Positions 1-8,726 of a stretch of DNA of 64,000 nt are shown here, in pieces. Each line of letters begins with the position of its first letter. Positions within the stretch are counted from its first letter, which is position 1. The translations under genes and the position numbers were made by a program. The DNA is from Bacillota bacterium (GTDB lineage: Bacteria; Bacillota; Bacilli; Paenibacillales; Paenibacillaceae), in the NCBI GenBank assembly GCA_023460795.1, contig JAEWPC010000035.1, positions 1 through 64,000 on the forward strand. Reading direction: 5' to 3'. The notes under the pieces were generated by a model. The model was not told the DNA's origin, ran no database searches, and worked only from the letters and a program-made list of their open reading frames with translations.

Positions 1-74
1 GATTTCTGTCCTTCCTTACCTTCAAGATATTTTTTTACAGCTTGTATTTTTTCCTGCGCTGTAAACCTGGCCAT
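1..74 (-). CDS. IS3-family transposase OrfA, N-terminal fragment at window edge
   Basis: Reading from ATG at 74 downwards gives MARFTAQEKIQAVKKYLEGK and a few more residues before the window ends. This is the typical start of the helix-turn-helix OrfA subunit of IS150-group IS3 elements, which binds the terminal repeats and is joined to the DDE OrfB by frameshifting in the family. A GGAGG site lies 6-10 bases upstream. Only about 24 codons are visible, so intactness cannot be judged. Confidence 0.7.
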   Translation of the reverse strand, partial: MARFTAQEKIQAVKKYLEGKEGQK

Positions 75-127
75 AAAAAACTGCACCTCCAATGTTAGAT
101 CGTGTCTAACAATTGGGGTGCAGTTCA
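1..127 (-). mobile_element. IS3-family (IS150-like) insertion sequence, partial
   Basis: The first ~127 bases read on the minus strand as the left end of an IS3-family element: an outer end TGAACTGCACCCC, a small palindrome around TGTTAGA/TCTAACA at about 92-110, a ribosome binding site GGAGGTGCAG, then an OrfA-type reading frame running off the window. The outer end at about 127 is judged by the TG-start and the arrangement usual for IS150-group elements; the other end and the target duplication lie outside the window. Confidence 0.7.
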
Positions 128-186
128 GTGACGGGAGCGGTTGTTATGTCATGAGTGTTAAATGATCGGCCTATAAGGTGAATCCA

Positions 187-206
187 GCACCCCATGGGGC
201 GTGCTA
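187..206. other. Short hairpin downstream of the lipoate ligase gene
   Basis: AGCACCCCATGGGGCGTGCT is a near-perfect inverted repeat just past the stop codon of the minus-strand lipoate ligase gene. There is no T-run, so it may be a transcript-end stabilising stem rather than an intrinsic terminator. Confidence 0.35.
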
Positions 207-219
207 TGAGTGGCGATAT

Positions 220-1212
220 TCAAAGCAGCATCTCCAAGAATTCCTCGCGAGGGATCGGGCCGAGATACGCCCGCAGATCGACGCCCTCCAGCGCGGCGGC
301 GAGAGATGCGGCGTCGTAGCGGATGCCGACTAGCTTGGCTGCGAGCTCGGACACTTCGCCCGTGCCGAAGAAGTCGCCGTAGATGGCGGCTTCTTTCACT
401 GTTCCGCCGTCCACGTTAAGCCGCACGTCGTACGTGCCTGCGCCTTCGACGCGTTTTTTCTGCTGCACGTTGAATGCCGGTGAACGACCGTAGTTCCAAT
501 CCCATGACCGATACCGCTCATCGGCGAGCGCGCGGACCTCCGCCCATTGTTCCTCGCTCAGCTTGTACTCCGGAACTTCAGGCTCATCCGCGAATATCGA
601 CTGGAGCAGCGATTGACGGAACTGCTCCATCGTCATCGGCTCGGCGAGGAACTCGGAGATGTTCGCGACGCGGCTGCGCACGGACTTCGTTGCCTTGGAC
701 GCGAACTTGGACGGATCGACGTTCAGCGCCGAGACGATCGCGTCTACCTCGGAATCGAACAGCAGCGTGCCGTGGCTGAACATGCGGCCTTTGGTGGCGA
801 ACTGCGCGTTGCCGGATATTTTGCGTTCGCCGACTTGCAGATCGTTGCGTCCGCTGAGCTCGGCTTCCACGCCAAGCTTGCGCAAGGCGTCTACGACAGG
901 CTCGGTGAACTTGCGGAAGTTGTGGAACGACTTGCCGTCGTCGCGTGTGATGAAGCTGAAGTTGAGGTTGCCAAGGTCATGGTACACCGCGCCGCCGCCC
1001 GACAACCGCCGCACGACGTGAATCCCGTTGTCCGCGACGTAAGAGGCGTTGACTTCCTCGGCGGTATTCTGGTTTTTGCCGATGATGATGGAAGGTTCGT
1101 TAATGTAGAAGAGCAGATAATTGTCCTCCGCGGGAAGCTTCCGCAGAATGTACTCCTCGAGCGCGAGATTCAACGCAGGATCGTGAATGTTGCCGTTATC
1201 GACGAATCGCAT
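220..1212 (-). CDS. lplA: Lipoate-protein ligase A
   Basis: A 330-residue cytoplasmic enzyme that activates lipoate with ATP and transfers lipoyl-AMP to lysines of the E2 and H proteins of the 2-oxoacid dehydrogenase and glycine cleavage complexes. Visible family motifs are the RRLSGGGAVYHD loop at residues 68-79 (lipoate/adenylate pocket), GRNDL at 121-125, KISGNAQ at 131-137 with the conserved lysine, and HGTLL at 148-152. The length and the C-terminal accessory domain (about 230-330) agree with LplJ/LplA-type ligases rather than the shorter LipM octanoyltransferases. The start ATG at 1212 is preceded by AGGAGGAATC. It is a single gene, divergent from the proS T-box promoter. Scavenging versus a LipL-type role cannot be separated from sequence alone. 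Confidence 0.92.
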   Translation of the reverse strand: MRFVDNGNIHDPALNLALEEYILRKLPAEDNYLLFYINEPSIIIGKNQNTAEEVNASYVADNGIHVVRRLSGGGAVYHDLGNLNFSFITRDDGKSFHNFRKFTEPVVDALRKLGVEAELSGRNDLQVGERKISGNAQFATKGRMFSHGTLLFDSEVDAIVSALNVDPSKFASKATKSVRSRVANISEFLAEPMTMEQFRQSLLQSIFADEPEVPEYKLSEEQWAEVRALADERYRSWDWNYGRSPAFNVQQKKRVEGAGTYDVRLNVDGGTVKEAAIYGDFFGTGEVSELAAKLVGIRYDAASLAAALEGVDLRAYLGPIPREEFLEMLL

Positions 1213-1301
1213 GAAGATTCCTCCTAGGCTGACTGAATCGCATTATGGAATCAGTTAAGCACATTGGGATGCGGATCGCAAATGCGAAGGCGCGAATATT
1301 C

Positions 1302-1330
1302 TTGACACCTTGCTGCGAATGCGTTAGATT
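1302..1330 (+). promoter_or_regulatory. Sigma-A type promoter of the proS T-box leader
   Basis: TTGACA at 1302-1307, a 17-base spacer and TAGATT at 1325-1330. The -35 is a perfect consensus and the spacing is optimal. The predicted start at about 1337 fits exactly before the T-box stem I sequence. Confidence 0.7.
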
Positions 1331-1337
1331 ACTATCC

Positions 1338-1602
1338 AATAGATACGCTATATCGAACAGCGATGACCCAAGGAAACGTCGTTCAAGCTCGGTCGCACAG
1401 AGAGGAAGCCCTAGGCTGCAAGGCTTCCCGACGCGAATGAACGCACCCCGCCTTGCGAGCTGCCGCGGAGAATCGAGTATCCGTCGCCGGGATGTTCCCG
1501 TTATCAGATAGAGAACCGACAGGCTGCCCGGAGCTGCCTGCGCGGTTGAATTAGGGTGGTACCGCGAGCGCATTCGTCCCTGACGAGTGCGCTTTTTTGC
1601 GT
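1338..1602 (+). ncRNA. T-box leader (tRNA-sensing riboswitch), probably proline type
   Basis: The leader contains the stem I distal features AGAGAGG...GGCTGCAAGG (about 1399-1424), a GAGCTGCC segment (1457-1464), and the invariant T-box region GAATTAGGGTGGTACCGCG at 1548-1566. This is followed by the terminator stem AGCGCATTCGTC/GACGAGTGCGCT with a T-run ending at about 1598. By family knowledge uncharged tRNA pairs with a specifier codon in stem I and with the T-box bulge to prevent termination. A CCT proline codon at 1451-1453 sits in the position expected for the specifier on the 3' side of stem I; this assignment is by eye. The next gene is proS, which agrees. Confidence 0.9.
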
Positions 1603-1642
1603 TCGGGAGGGGATGTCGGGGTGCGGTTGTTGCAGAGGGAAC

Positions 1643-1830
1643 AGCGTTATGGGGTAGCGTTATTTCGCCAAAAAGCAGTACGGCAAGAGGAATAGCGTTA
1701 CGGGATAACGTTATTGCGGCGAAAACGGGCAAGTTGTGCGAGAAATCGGGCGTTAGCGTTATGGGGTAGCGTTATTTCGCCAAAAAGCAGTACGGCATGA
1801 GGAATAGCGTTACGGGATAACGTTATTGCG
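1643..1830. repeat. Pair of 76-base direct repeats between T-box and proS
   Basis: Two copies, 1643-1718 and 1755-1830, begin AGCGTTATGGGGTAGCG and end GATAACGTTATTGCG and differ at a single base (CAAGAGG versus CATGAGG). Each contains inverted AGCGTTA/TAACGTTA-like arms. They lie in the transcribed region between the T-box terminator and proS. Confidence 0.85.
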
Positions 1831-1842
1831 CTGTGGATTACA

Positions 1843-2032
1843 TTAGCGGAACTGAGGTCCGCTAACTCGGAAAAATTGGTCCATAATCGCTGAATAACGG
1901 AACTGACTTCCGTTATTTCCGTTCCAGGCGGCACGGAAATCGATTTTGGCTAGGAATAGCGGAACTGAGTTCCGTTATCGAACGAGAAGAGCGCCAAGTC
2001 TACGAAATAGCGGAACTGAGTTCCGTTACGTA
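1843..2032. repeat. Four copies of a short palindromic repeat (AGCGGAACTGAGTTCCGTTA type)
   Basis: The palindrome AGCGGAACTGAGTTCCGTTA or close variants occurs near 1844, 1894, 1957 and 2008. Each can form a GGAA/TTCC-centred hairpin, AACGGAACTCAGTTCCG in the RNA. With the 76-base pair just upstream they fill the 465-base gap between the T-box and proS; no coding region is evident there. Confidence 0.75.
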
Positions 2033-2065
2033 CGCGTTCGAACCTAACTAAGGAGGCAACCCATC

Positions 2066-3790
2066 ATGCGTCAAAACACACTATTAGCACCAACCTTGCG
2101 AGAGGCGCCTGCCGATTCCGAAGCGATCAGCCATCAGCTGTTGCTGCGCGCGGGATTCATTCGGCAATTGGCGGCGGGCATCTATACGTATTTGCCTCTT
2201 GGATGGCGGGTGCTGCGCAAGCTGGAGAACATCGTGCGTCAGGAGATGGATGCGGCTGGCGCGCAAGAGCTGCTCATGCCGGCGATGCAGCCGGCCGAGC
2301 TGTGGCAGGAGTCGGGTCGGTACAACGTGTACGGACCGGAACTGATTCGACTAAGCGATCGGCACGACCGGGCGTTCGCGCTCGGACCGACGCACGAGGA
2401 AGTCATTACGGCGCTCGTGCGAGACGAGATCCAGTCGTACCGGAAGCTGCCGGTGACGCTGTATCAAATTCAGACGAAGTTCCGCGACGAGCGGCGTCCG
2501 AGGTTCGGGCTGCTGCGGGGCCGGGAATTCCTGATGAAGGACGCTTACTCGTTCGATGCGAGCTGGGAAGGCTTAGACCGCGCGTACTGGCGAATGTACG
2601 AGGCTTATGGCCGAATCTTCTCGCGCTGCGAGATGAACGTTCGCCCGGTAGAAGCCGACGCGGGAGCGATCGGCGGCGAAGGAAGCACGCACGAGTTCAT
2701 GGCGCTCGCCGATATCGGGGAGGACACGATCGCCAGCTGCACGCATTGCGATTATGCTTCCAACTTAGAGAAGGCGGAGGCGGGCGACAGAGGCGCTCAG
2801 CGATCAACCGATGAATCAGCCGGCATCCCGCAGCCCGACAAAATCCACACGCCGAACATCCGCACGATCAATGAGCTGGTCGCGGCGCTCCATATTAACG
2901 CGAGCGAGCTTATCAAGACGATCGTCGCGCTCGTCGACGGCAAACCGGTTGCGATTCTCGTTCGCGGAGATCATGACGTTAACGAGATTAAGGTTCGCCA
3001 TTCCCTTGGCGGAGCGGAGAGCTTCGAGATGGCGGACGCGGACACCATACAACGTCTGACGGGTGCTCCGGTAGGCTTCCTAGGACCGACCAACCTCACG
3101 ATCCCGTTACTCGTCGACGCTGCGGTTGCGAGAATGGGCAGCGGCGTCGCGGGCGCGAACGAACAAGACTATCATCTTTGCAACGTCCGGCCAGGCCGAG
3201 ATTTCCCGCTCGCGCAAGTCGGCGACTTCCGCAACGTCGCCGAGCACGACCCTTGTCCGCGCTGCGCGGAAGGTTCCCTCGTATTTCATCGCGGCATCGA
3301 AGTCGGGCATGTATTCAAGCTCGGCACGAAGTACAGCGAGAAGCTGGGGGCCGCCTTCCTTAACGCCGAAGGCAAGCAGCAAGCGGCGATCATGGGCTGC
3401 TACGGCATCGGCGTCTCCCGGATGTTGTCCGCAGTCGCGGAGCAGAACCATGACGAGAACGGGCTCGTCTGGCCGCTCGCGATCGCGCCGTTCCACGTTC
3501 ACGTGATCCCCGTGTCAACGAAAGACGAGACGCAGATGCAGGCGGCGGAGCAAATCTATCGAACGCTAACCGAGCGAGGCGTCGAAGTGCTCTTCGACGA
3601 TCGCGACGAGCGTCCGGGCGTGAAGTTCAAGGACGCGGACTTGTTCGGCATTCCGATGCAGATCGTCGTCGGCAAGCATGCCGGCGAAGGGGTCGTGGAG
3701 TTCAAACTCCGCAACGAAATGCTCAAAAATACGATAACCATAGACGAAGCTACTCAGCGTATAATGGAGAAGATGAACAGTATCGGATAG
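2066..3790 (+). CDS. proS: Prolyl-tRNA synthetase (bacterial type with editing domain)
   Basis: This class II synthetase charges tRNA-Pro with proline in the cytoplasm. The 574-residue length is that of bacterial ProRS with an inserted editing domain. Motifs are GPTHEE at 107-112, the class II motif 2 region KFRDERRPRFGLLRGREF at 138-155 followed by MKDAYSF, the INS editing domain at about 225-405, and motif 3 GCYGIGVSRM near 444. The C-terminal anticodon-binding domain spans about 470-570 (VLFDDRDERPGVKFKDADL). ATG at 2066 follows TAAGGAGGCAACCCATC. Regulation is by the upstream T-box, although a 460-base repeat-rich stretch separates the two. murG-like follows after 18 bases and is probably co-transcribed. 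Confidence 0.97.
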   Translation: MRQNTLLAPTLREAPADSEAISHQLLLRAGFIRQLAAGIYTYLPLGWRVLRKLENIVRQEMDAAGAQELLMPAMQPAELWQESGRYNVYGPELIRLSDRHDRAFALGPTHEEVITALVRDEIQSYRKLPVTLYQIQTKFRDERRPRFGLLRGREFLMKDAYSFDASWEGLDRAYWRMYEAYGRIFSRCEMNVRPVEADAGAIGGEGSTHEFMALADIGEDTIASCTHCDYASNLEKAEAGDRGAQRSTDESAGIPQPDKIHTPNIRTINELVAALHINASELIKTIVALVDGKPVAILVRGDHDVNEIKVRHSLGGAESFEMADADTIQRLTGAPVGFLGPTNLTIPLLVDAAVARMGSGVAGANEQDYHLCNVRPGRDFPLAQVGDFRNVAEHDPCPRCAEGSLVFHRGIEVGHVFKLGTKYSEKLGAAFLNAEGKQQAAIMGCYGIGVSRMLSAVAEQNHDENGLVWPLAIAPFHVHVIPVSTKDETQMQAAEQIYRTLTERGVEVLFDDRDERPGVKFKDADLFGIPMQIVVGKHAGEGVVEFKLRNEMLKNTITIDEATQRIMEKMNSIG

Positions 3791-3808
3791 ACGGATGGGA
3801 GCGGCATA

Positions 3809-4882
3809 ATGAAGAAGATTATGTTTACGGGCGGCGGTTCTGCCGGTCACGTAACGGTGAATTTGGCGTTGATTCCAAGGTTTCAGTCGGAAGGCTGGAC
3901 CGTTGAATATATCGGCTCGCACGCGGGCATCGAGAAGCAGTTGATCGCGGACGTTCCGAACGTGAAGTATCACGGGATCGCAACCGGCAAGCTGCGCAGG
4001 TATTTGGATTGGAACAACATCAAGGATCCGTTTCGGGTCGTCAAAGGCGTGTTCGATGCGTACCGCGCGATCAAGCGAGGCAAGCCGAACGTTATTTTCT
4101 CCAAAGGCGGGTTCGTCTCGGTTCCGGTCGTGCTGGGCGCCAAGCTGAACGGGGTGCCGGTCGTCATTCATGAGTCGGACGTGACGCCGGGACTGGCGAA
4201 TAAGATCGCGATTCCGTTCGCGACGAAGGTGTGCACGACGTTCCCGGACACGGAGCAGCATCTTCCGAAGAAGAAGGCGCACTATGTCGGACCTGTCATC
4301 CGGGAAGCGCTGGATCGCGGCAACGCGGCTGGCGGCAGAGCGTGGAGCGGATTTACGGATCGCAAGCCCGTCATGCTCATCATGGGCGGCAGCTTAGGCT
4401 CGCGCCGGATCAACCTAGCGGTACGAGAGTCGCTAGAGCGATTGACGCCAAAGTTCCAAATCGTCCATCTATGCGGCAAAGGGCAGAAGGACGACTCCGT
4501 GAATGCGCCTGGTTATCTTCAAATCGAGTACGTGCAAGACGAGTTGCCGGACATTCTCGCGATGACCGATCTCGTCGTCTCCCGCGCGGGAGCCAACTCT
4601 ATCTTCGAATTCCTGCACCTGCGCAAGCCGATGCTGCTGATCCCGCTTACGAGAGCGCAGAGCCGCGGAGATCAGCTGCTTAACGCCGAATCGTTCCGCA
4701 AGTCCGGTTACTGCGACGTTCTGCAGGAAGAGGATTTGACCGCGGACACGCTCGTCGCGCGGATTGATCAGCTGTACGACGACCGGCAAGCTTACATCGA
4801 CCGCATGGCGAAAGGCGCGCCGCATACGGACACGCTGGGCAACCTGATGAGCCTGATCAAGAGCGTCGCGAAGAAGCGTTAG
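3809..4882 (+). CDS. murG: UDP-GlcNAc:lipid I N-acetylglucosaminyltransferase, MurG type
   Basis: This is a GT-B fold glycosyltransferase of 357 residues. By family it adds GlcNAc to lipid I on the inner face of the membrane to make lipid II for peptidoglycan. The N-terminal glycine loop reads FTGGGSAGHV at 6-15, a variant of the usual GTGGH motif. It is followed by FSKGGFVSVPVV (acceptor side), a second nucleotide-binding loop MGGSLGSRRIN near 193, and the UDP-GlcNAc region SRAGANSIFEFL near 257. This variant matches the second MurG class found in some bacilli, so a dcw-cluster murG may also exist elsewhere. ATG at 3809 has GGGAGCGG upstream. An intrinsic terminator follows. Confidence 0.9.
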   Translation: MKKIMFTGGGSAGHVTVNLALIPRFQSEGWTVEYIGSHAGIEKQLIADVPNVKYHGIATGKLRRYLDWNNIKDPFRVVKGVFDAYRAIKRGKPNVIFSKGGFVSVPVVLGAKLNGVPVVIHESDVTPGLANKIAIPFATKVCTTFPDTEQHLPKKKAHYVGPVIREALDRGNAAGGRAWSGFTDRKPVMLIMGGSLGSRRINLAVRESLERLTPKFQIVHLCGKGQKDDSVNAPGYLQIEYVQDELPDILAMTDLVVSRAGANSIFEFLHLRKPMLLIPLTRAQSRGDQLLNAESFRKSGYCDVLQEEDLTADTLVARIDQLYDDRQAYIDRMAKGAPHTDTLGNLMSLIKSVAKKR

Positions 4883-4920
4883 CCGCAGAAGCGCAGATCT
4901 TGGAATCGAATCGACATACG

Positions 4921-4947
4921 AAAGCCGCCCTTCGCGAGGGCGGCTTT
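4921..4947. terminator. Intrinsic terminator between murG and the convergent MFS gene
   Basis: A perfect ten-base stem AAAGCCGCCC/GGGCGGCTTT with a TTCGCGA loop lies between convergent genes. It can serve both directions although the T-rich tails are short. Confidence 0.8.
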
Positions 4948-4953
4948 AACTTG

Positions 4954-6144
4954 TTATTGGGGTGTATTCTGTGTCTTTTGCTCGGCGGTAGCCGTGGCCG
5001 CGAGTTGGACGGCGATCATCGCGACGTTGATCGCGATCAGGCCGATAATGGCGGCGGAGAAGCCGTCCGTCGCGTCATGAATCCAACCGAGAATGAACGG
5101 ACCGGTCGCTCCGATCACGTAACCGGCCGATTGCGCCATCGCCGACCACGTCGCGGCTTGCTGGGGGTCGCCGGTCGCATCGAGCGGCAGCAGCAGGTTC
5201 AGCGGGAACAGGCCGCCGGCGCCGATGCCGATGAGAAGCGCGGCCGCCCATGGCGTCGCTTCGCACGCGAGCAGGACAAGGCCGATGAACTCGACGGCTG
5301 CCGCGATGACGAGCCAGAAGCGCCGGGACGGGAGCTTGCGGAGTAACAGCGGCAATACGAGGCTGACCGGAATTTGGACCACGACGAATAGCGTCAGCAC
5401 CGTCGAAGCGTAAGACTTGCTATAACCCATATCTTGCACGATTTGCGGCAGCCAGGCCGTGAACGAGTAGAACAGCATGGCCATCAGGCCGAACGACAGC
5501 GTTAGGAGCCAAGCTTTGCGGTTCGTCCAAGGCAGCTTCGTAGTCGGAGCTCCGCCTGCCGAGTGGATAACGGCGACGGCCGAAGTCCGTCGCATGACGA
5601 ACGGCCACCAAAGAGCGATTGCCGCGAACGCGATCGCGGCCCATGCCCCAAGCGCTCCTTGCCAAGAGTCGAAGACGACTTGAAGCCCGCTCGCGAATGC
5701 CGAGCTGATCGCGGCTCCCGCCGTCAACGCGACCGTGTAGACGGCGATCATCGTAGGAACGTGTTGCGGGAAATATCGTTTGATGAAGCCGGGCAACAGC
5801 GGCCCCATGATCGCGATTCCGGTGCCGGCTACGAACGCGCTTAGCAGGAGAAAAGCAGCGGAGTGGGTATAGAATCGAAACGCGGTGCCGACGCCGATGA
5901 CGAGCAGCGACCAGCCGAGCGTGCGCTCGATGCCGAAGCGGCCGCTAAGCTTCACGGCCGCCGGGGAGAACAATCCCATGCAGAGCACCGGAATCGAAGT
6001 GAGCAGGCTTGCCGCCGAGGCGTTCATGCCGAGACTTTCCTTAATGGTATCGAGAAGCGGCGAGATCGAGTTGATCGCGGGCCGCAGGTTGAGCGATGCG
6101 ACGAATAAAGCGACGATCATCATGAAGCTGTACTTTTTCATCAA
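4954..6144 (-). CDS. MFS transporter of the CynX/NimT family
   Basis: A 396-residue membrane protein with about 12 hydrophobic helices. The N-terminal LNLRPAINSISPLLDTI after the first helix is characteristic of the CynX/NimT (cyanate / 2-nitroimidazole permease) branch of the major facilitator superfamily, as in B. subtilis YycB. The middle loop (about 190-205) is cytoplasmic and basic. The substrate is not predictable. ATG at 6144 has GGAGAACCCCGC upstream; MM at the start leaves a one-codon ambiguity. It is monocistronic, divergent from the GH65 gene. Confidence 0.85.
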   Translation of the reverse strand: MMKKYSFMMIVALFVASLNLRPAINSISPLLDTIKESLGMNASAASLLTSIPVLCMGLFSPAAVKLSGRFGIERTLGWSLLVIGVGTAFRFYTHSAAFLLLSAFVAGTGIAIMGPLLPGFIKRYFPQHVPTMIAVYTVALTAGAAISSAFASGLQVVFDSWQGALGAWAAIAFAAIALWWPFVMRRTSAVAVIHSAGGAPTTKLPWTNRKAWLLTLSFGLMAMLFYSFTAWLPQIVQDMGYSKSYASTVLTLFVVVQIPVSLVLPLLLRKLPSRRFWLVIAAAVEFIGLVLLACEATPWAAALLIGIGAGGLFPLNLLLPLDATGDPQQAATWSAMAQSAGYVIGATGPFILGWIHDATDGFSAAIIGLIAINVAMIAVQLAATATAEQKTQNTPQ

Positions 6145-6373
6145 GCGGGGTTCTCCTTTGTTGCCGTCCTACTTACGAATGTATAGCGGCTTTAATGGCG
6201 TTTCTCCATTATGCATCCTTTTACGTGTCACGGGAACCCCAAACTCCGTAATAATGCCAACGATCTCCATACGATCAGACATTATTGCGCCAGACTCCCC
6301 GTGCTATTCTGTCTCAAGAAGCCGCGCAACGCTCGATTGGCGCGGTCAACTTGCAGATGGAGGCTGGTCTCGC

Positions 6374-8680
6374 ATGGCGAAAGTGGCGGACAAATATTTG
6401 AAGGTGGACCCTTGGGCGGTCGTCGAGGAAGGCTTCGACCCGGCGCGCAACCGGGTATCCGAATCGATATTTTCCTTAGGCAACGAATATATGGGCGTGC
6501 GGGGGTACCTTGACGAAGGATACAGCGGGGACGGTCTGGTCGGCAGCTACTTCAACGGGTTATACGAAGAGATGAAGCTCGGCGCGCATTACAAAGGCAT
6601 CATTCGCAGTCTCCGTTTCATGGCTAACGCGGTCAACTGGGTGCACACGCGCATCGAGGCGGAGGGAGAGACGCTGGACCTGGCGACGAGCGCGTTCTCG
6701 TCGTTCAAGCGCCGCGTCGATTTTCGCACCGGCGTCTACGAGCGGCAATTCGTCTGGCAGCTGGCGAGCGGCAAGTCGATCCGGATCACGTTCGAGCGTC
6801 TCGTCAGCATGACGTTATCGAACTTGGGCGGCCAGCGGGTGACGTTCGAGTCGGATAATTTCGATGGCGACATTCGCGTTCGCGCGGGGTTAGATTTCTC
6901 TCCGATTCACGAGGACCAAGGCAAGAACCTGTGGAACGAGATCACGAGCGGAGAGGAGAACGGCTGGACGAGTATCGTCGCCAAGACGATCAACACGGGC
7001 AACCGGCTGTTGTCGGCGTTCTCGCTATCGAATTCTCACGATGCAGCAACGACGCTAATCAGAGAAGAGAAATACGTCGGGCAAGCGTTCTCGCTGATGC
7101 TGAAGCCGGGACAACCCGCGCACTTCTCCAGGCTCGTCGTCAACTACGCCGAGAAGGACGCATCCGTAGACTTGGCGAGCCTGCAAGAGAAGGCGAACGC
7201 GATTATGAGCTCCCTGCCGGTCAAGACGTTCGACGATTTCGTGGCCGACCAAACCGCGTATTGGACGCGCATCTGGGAGACGTCGGACATCGCGATCGAG
7301 GGCGATCCGGACAATCAGCAAGGGATCCGCTACTGCATTTTCCAACTGTATCAGACGTACCGCGGTGACAATCCGGGCTTCAACATCGGCGCCAAAGGGC
7401 TGACGGGCGAAGCGTATCGCGGGCTTGCGTTCTGGGATACGGAGACGTACTGCCTGCCGTTCTACCTGTTCAACAATCCGAAGGCGGCCAGAAGCTTGCT
7501 CGAATTCCGCTACAGGTCGCTGCGCAGCGCGCTGGAGCGGGCGAAGGAAGTCGACTGCAAAGGCGCGTTCTACCCGATCGCGACGATCGACGGCACGGAA
7601 AGCTGCGACCTGTGGCAGCACTCGAACCTTCAGCTCCAAGTCGGCACGGCTGTCGGCTACGGAATTTGGCATTACGTGAAAGTAACCGGAGATAAAGCCT
7701 TCCTGCACGAGCAAGGAATGGAGATACTGCTGCAGCTATGCCGGTTCTATGAAAGCCGCGGCCAATGGGGGCAGAAGACCGGGAAGTTCGGTTACTACGG
7801 CGTCATGGGACCGGACGAATTCCAACTCATGGTCAACAACAACTGCTACTTGAACCTGATGGCTCAAAAACTATTCGAGTACACGCTAGAGGCTATCGCT
7901 GAAATGCGCGAAGAAGTGCCGGAAGCGTTCCGGTCGCTCACGAATCGGCTTGGCGTGACGGAAGCGGAATGGAAGGGCTGGAAGCGACTTGCCGACAACA
8001 TGAAAATTCCGCTCGACGAAGAGACGGGCGTATACGAGCAGCACGACGGTTTCTTCGATATGCCGCATATCGACATTCACTCGATTCCGGTGACGGACTT
8101 CCCGCTTTACCATAACTGGTCGTACGACCGCATCTACCGCTACGACATGATTAAGCAGCCGGACGTGCTCATGTTCATGTTCCTGTACAACCAGCGATTC
8201 TCGCTCGAGTCGAAGCGCGCGAACTACGAATATTACGAATCCCGCTGCATTCACGAGTCTTCGCTGTCCCCGTCGATCCATTCGATCTTCGCGGCCGAGC
8301 TCGGCAAGCATGAGGAAGCTTACAAGTTTTTCGAGTTCGCGACGCGCCTTGATCTCGATAACTACAACCGCAATACGAGGGAAGGCTTGCACACGACGTC
8401 GATCGCGGCGGCATGGATGAACATCGTGTACGGCTTCGGCGGAATGCGTTCGGACGGTCCGGATGGACTGATTCTTAATCCGTCGATACCGTCGCGTTGG
8501 AGCGGGTACAGCTTCAAGTTCCAGTACAAGGGCACGGTGCTCAGCGTCCGCACGACGCGCGTGGACGTCGAAGTGAAAGCCGTCTCCGGCGATCCGGTTC
8601 AGGTGCGCCTGTACGGACGGGACTACACGGTCGACGCGACCGGCGTCAAGCTGGAGCTCGAAGCAGCGAGAATCGGATAA
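6374..8680 (+). CDS. Glycoside hydrolase family 65 phosphorylase (disaccharide phosphorylase)
   Basis: A 768-residue cytoplasmic enzyme. GH65 members phosphorolyse alpha-glucosides such as maltose, trehalose, kojibiose or nigerose, giving beta-glucose 1-phosphate. Visible regions are an N-terminal beta-sandwich (about 1-270), an (alpha/alpha)6 barrel from about 310 with FWDTETYCLPFY, the catalytic-acid region GVMGPDEF, NNNCYLN just after it, and the phosphate loop EGLHTTSIAAAWMN. A small C-terminal sheet domain is present. The reading frame stays open upstream to 5885 but that part overlaps the divergent MFS gene. ATG at 6374, preceded by TGGAGG ten bases away, begins the family-like protein (MAKVADKYLKVDPWAVVEEG). 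The substrate is not assigned. A terminator follows. Confidence 0.9.
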   Translation: MAKVADKYLKVDPWAVVEEGFDPARNRVSESIFSLGNEYMGVRGYLDEGYSGDGLVGSYFNGLYEEMKLGAHYKGIIRSLRFMANAVNWVHTRIEAEGETLDLATSAFSSFKRRVDFRTGVYERQFVWQLASGKSIRITFERLVSMTLSNLGGQRVTFESDNFDGDIRVRAGLDFSPIHEDQGKNLWNEITSGEENGWTSIVAKTINTGNRLLSAFSLSNSHDAATTLIREEKYVGQAFSLMLKPGQPAHFSRLVVNYAEKDASVDLASLQEKANAIMSSLPVKTFDDFVADQTAYWTRIWETSDIAIEGDPDNQQGIRYCIFQLYQTYRGDNPGFNIGAKGLTGEAYRGLAFWDTETYCLPFYLFNNPKAARSLLEFRYRSLRSALERAKEVDCKGAFYPIATIDGTESCDLWQHSNLQLQVGTAVGYGIWHYVKVTGDKAFLHEQGMEILLQLCRFYESRGQWGQKTGKFGYYGVMGPDEFQLMVNNNCYLNLMAQKLFEYTLEAIAEMREEVPEAFRSLTNRLGVTEAEWKGWKRLADNMKIPLDEETGVYEQHDGFFDMPHIDIHSIPVTDFPLYHNWSYDRIYRYDMIKQPDVLMFMFLYNQRFSLESKRANYEYYESRCIHESSLSPSIHSIFAAELGKHEEAYKFFEFATRLDLDNYNRNTREGLHTTSIAAAWMNIVYGFGGMRSDGPDGLILNPSIPSRWSGYSFKFQYKGTVLSVRTTRVDVEVKAVSGDPVQVRLYGRDYTVDATGVKLELEAARIG

Positions 8681-8698
8681 GAGAATAAGAAGGCGCTA

Positions 8699-8726
8699 AG
8701 GGGATGCCAGCAGGCATCCTCTTTTT
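8699..8726 (+). terminator. Intrinsic terminator after the GH65 gene
   Basis: Stem AGGGGATGCC/GGCATCCTCT with a short loop, then TTTTT. Confidence 0.85.

Noticed and set aside
547..1227. Plus-strand open frame of 226 codons opposite the lipoate ligase
   Set aside because: It is the antisense shadow of lplA in GC-rich DNA; no ribosome binding site or domain, while the minus strand has all family motifs.
5885..6373. In-frame upstream extension of the GH65 phosphorylase to 931 residues
   Set aside because: The extension lies inside the divergent MFS transporter gene and has no family-like sequence; ATG 6374 has a good ribosome binding site and starts the recognisable protein.
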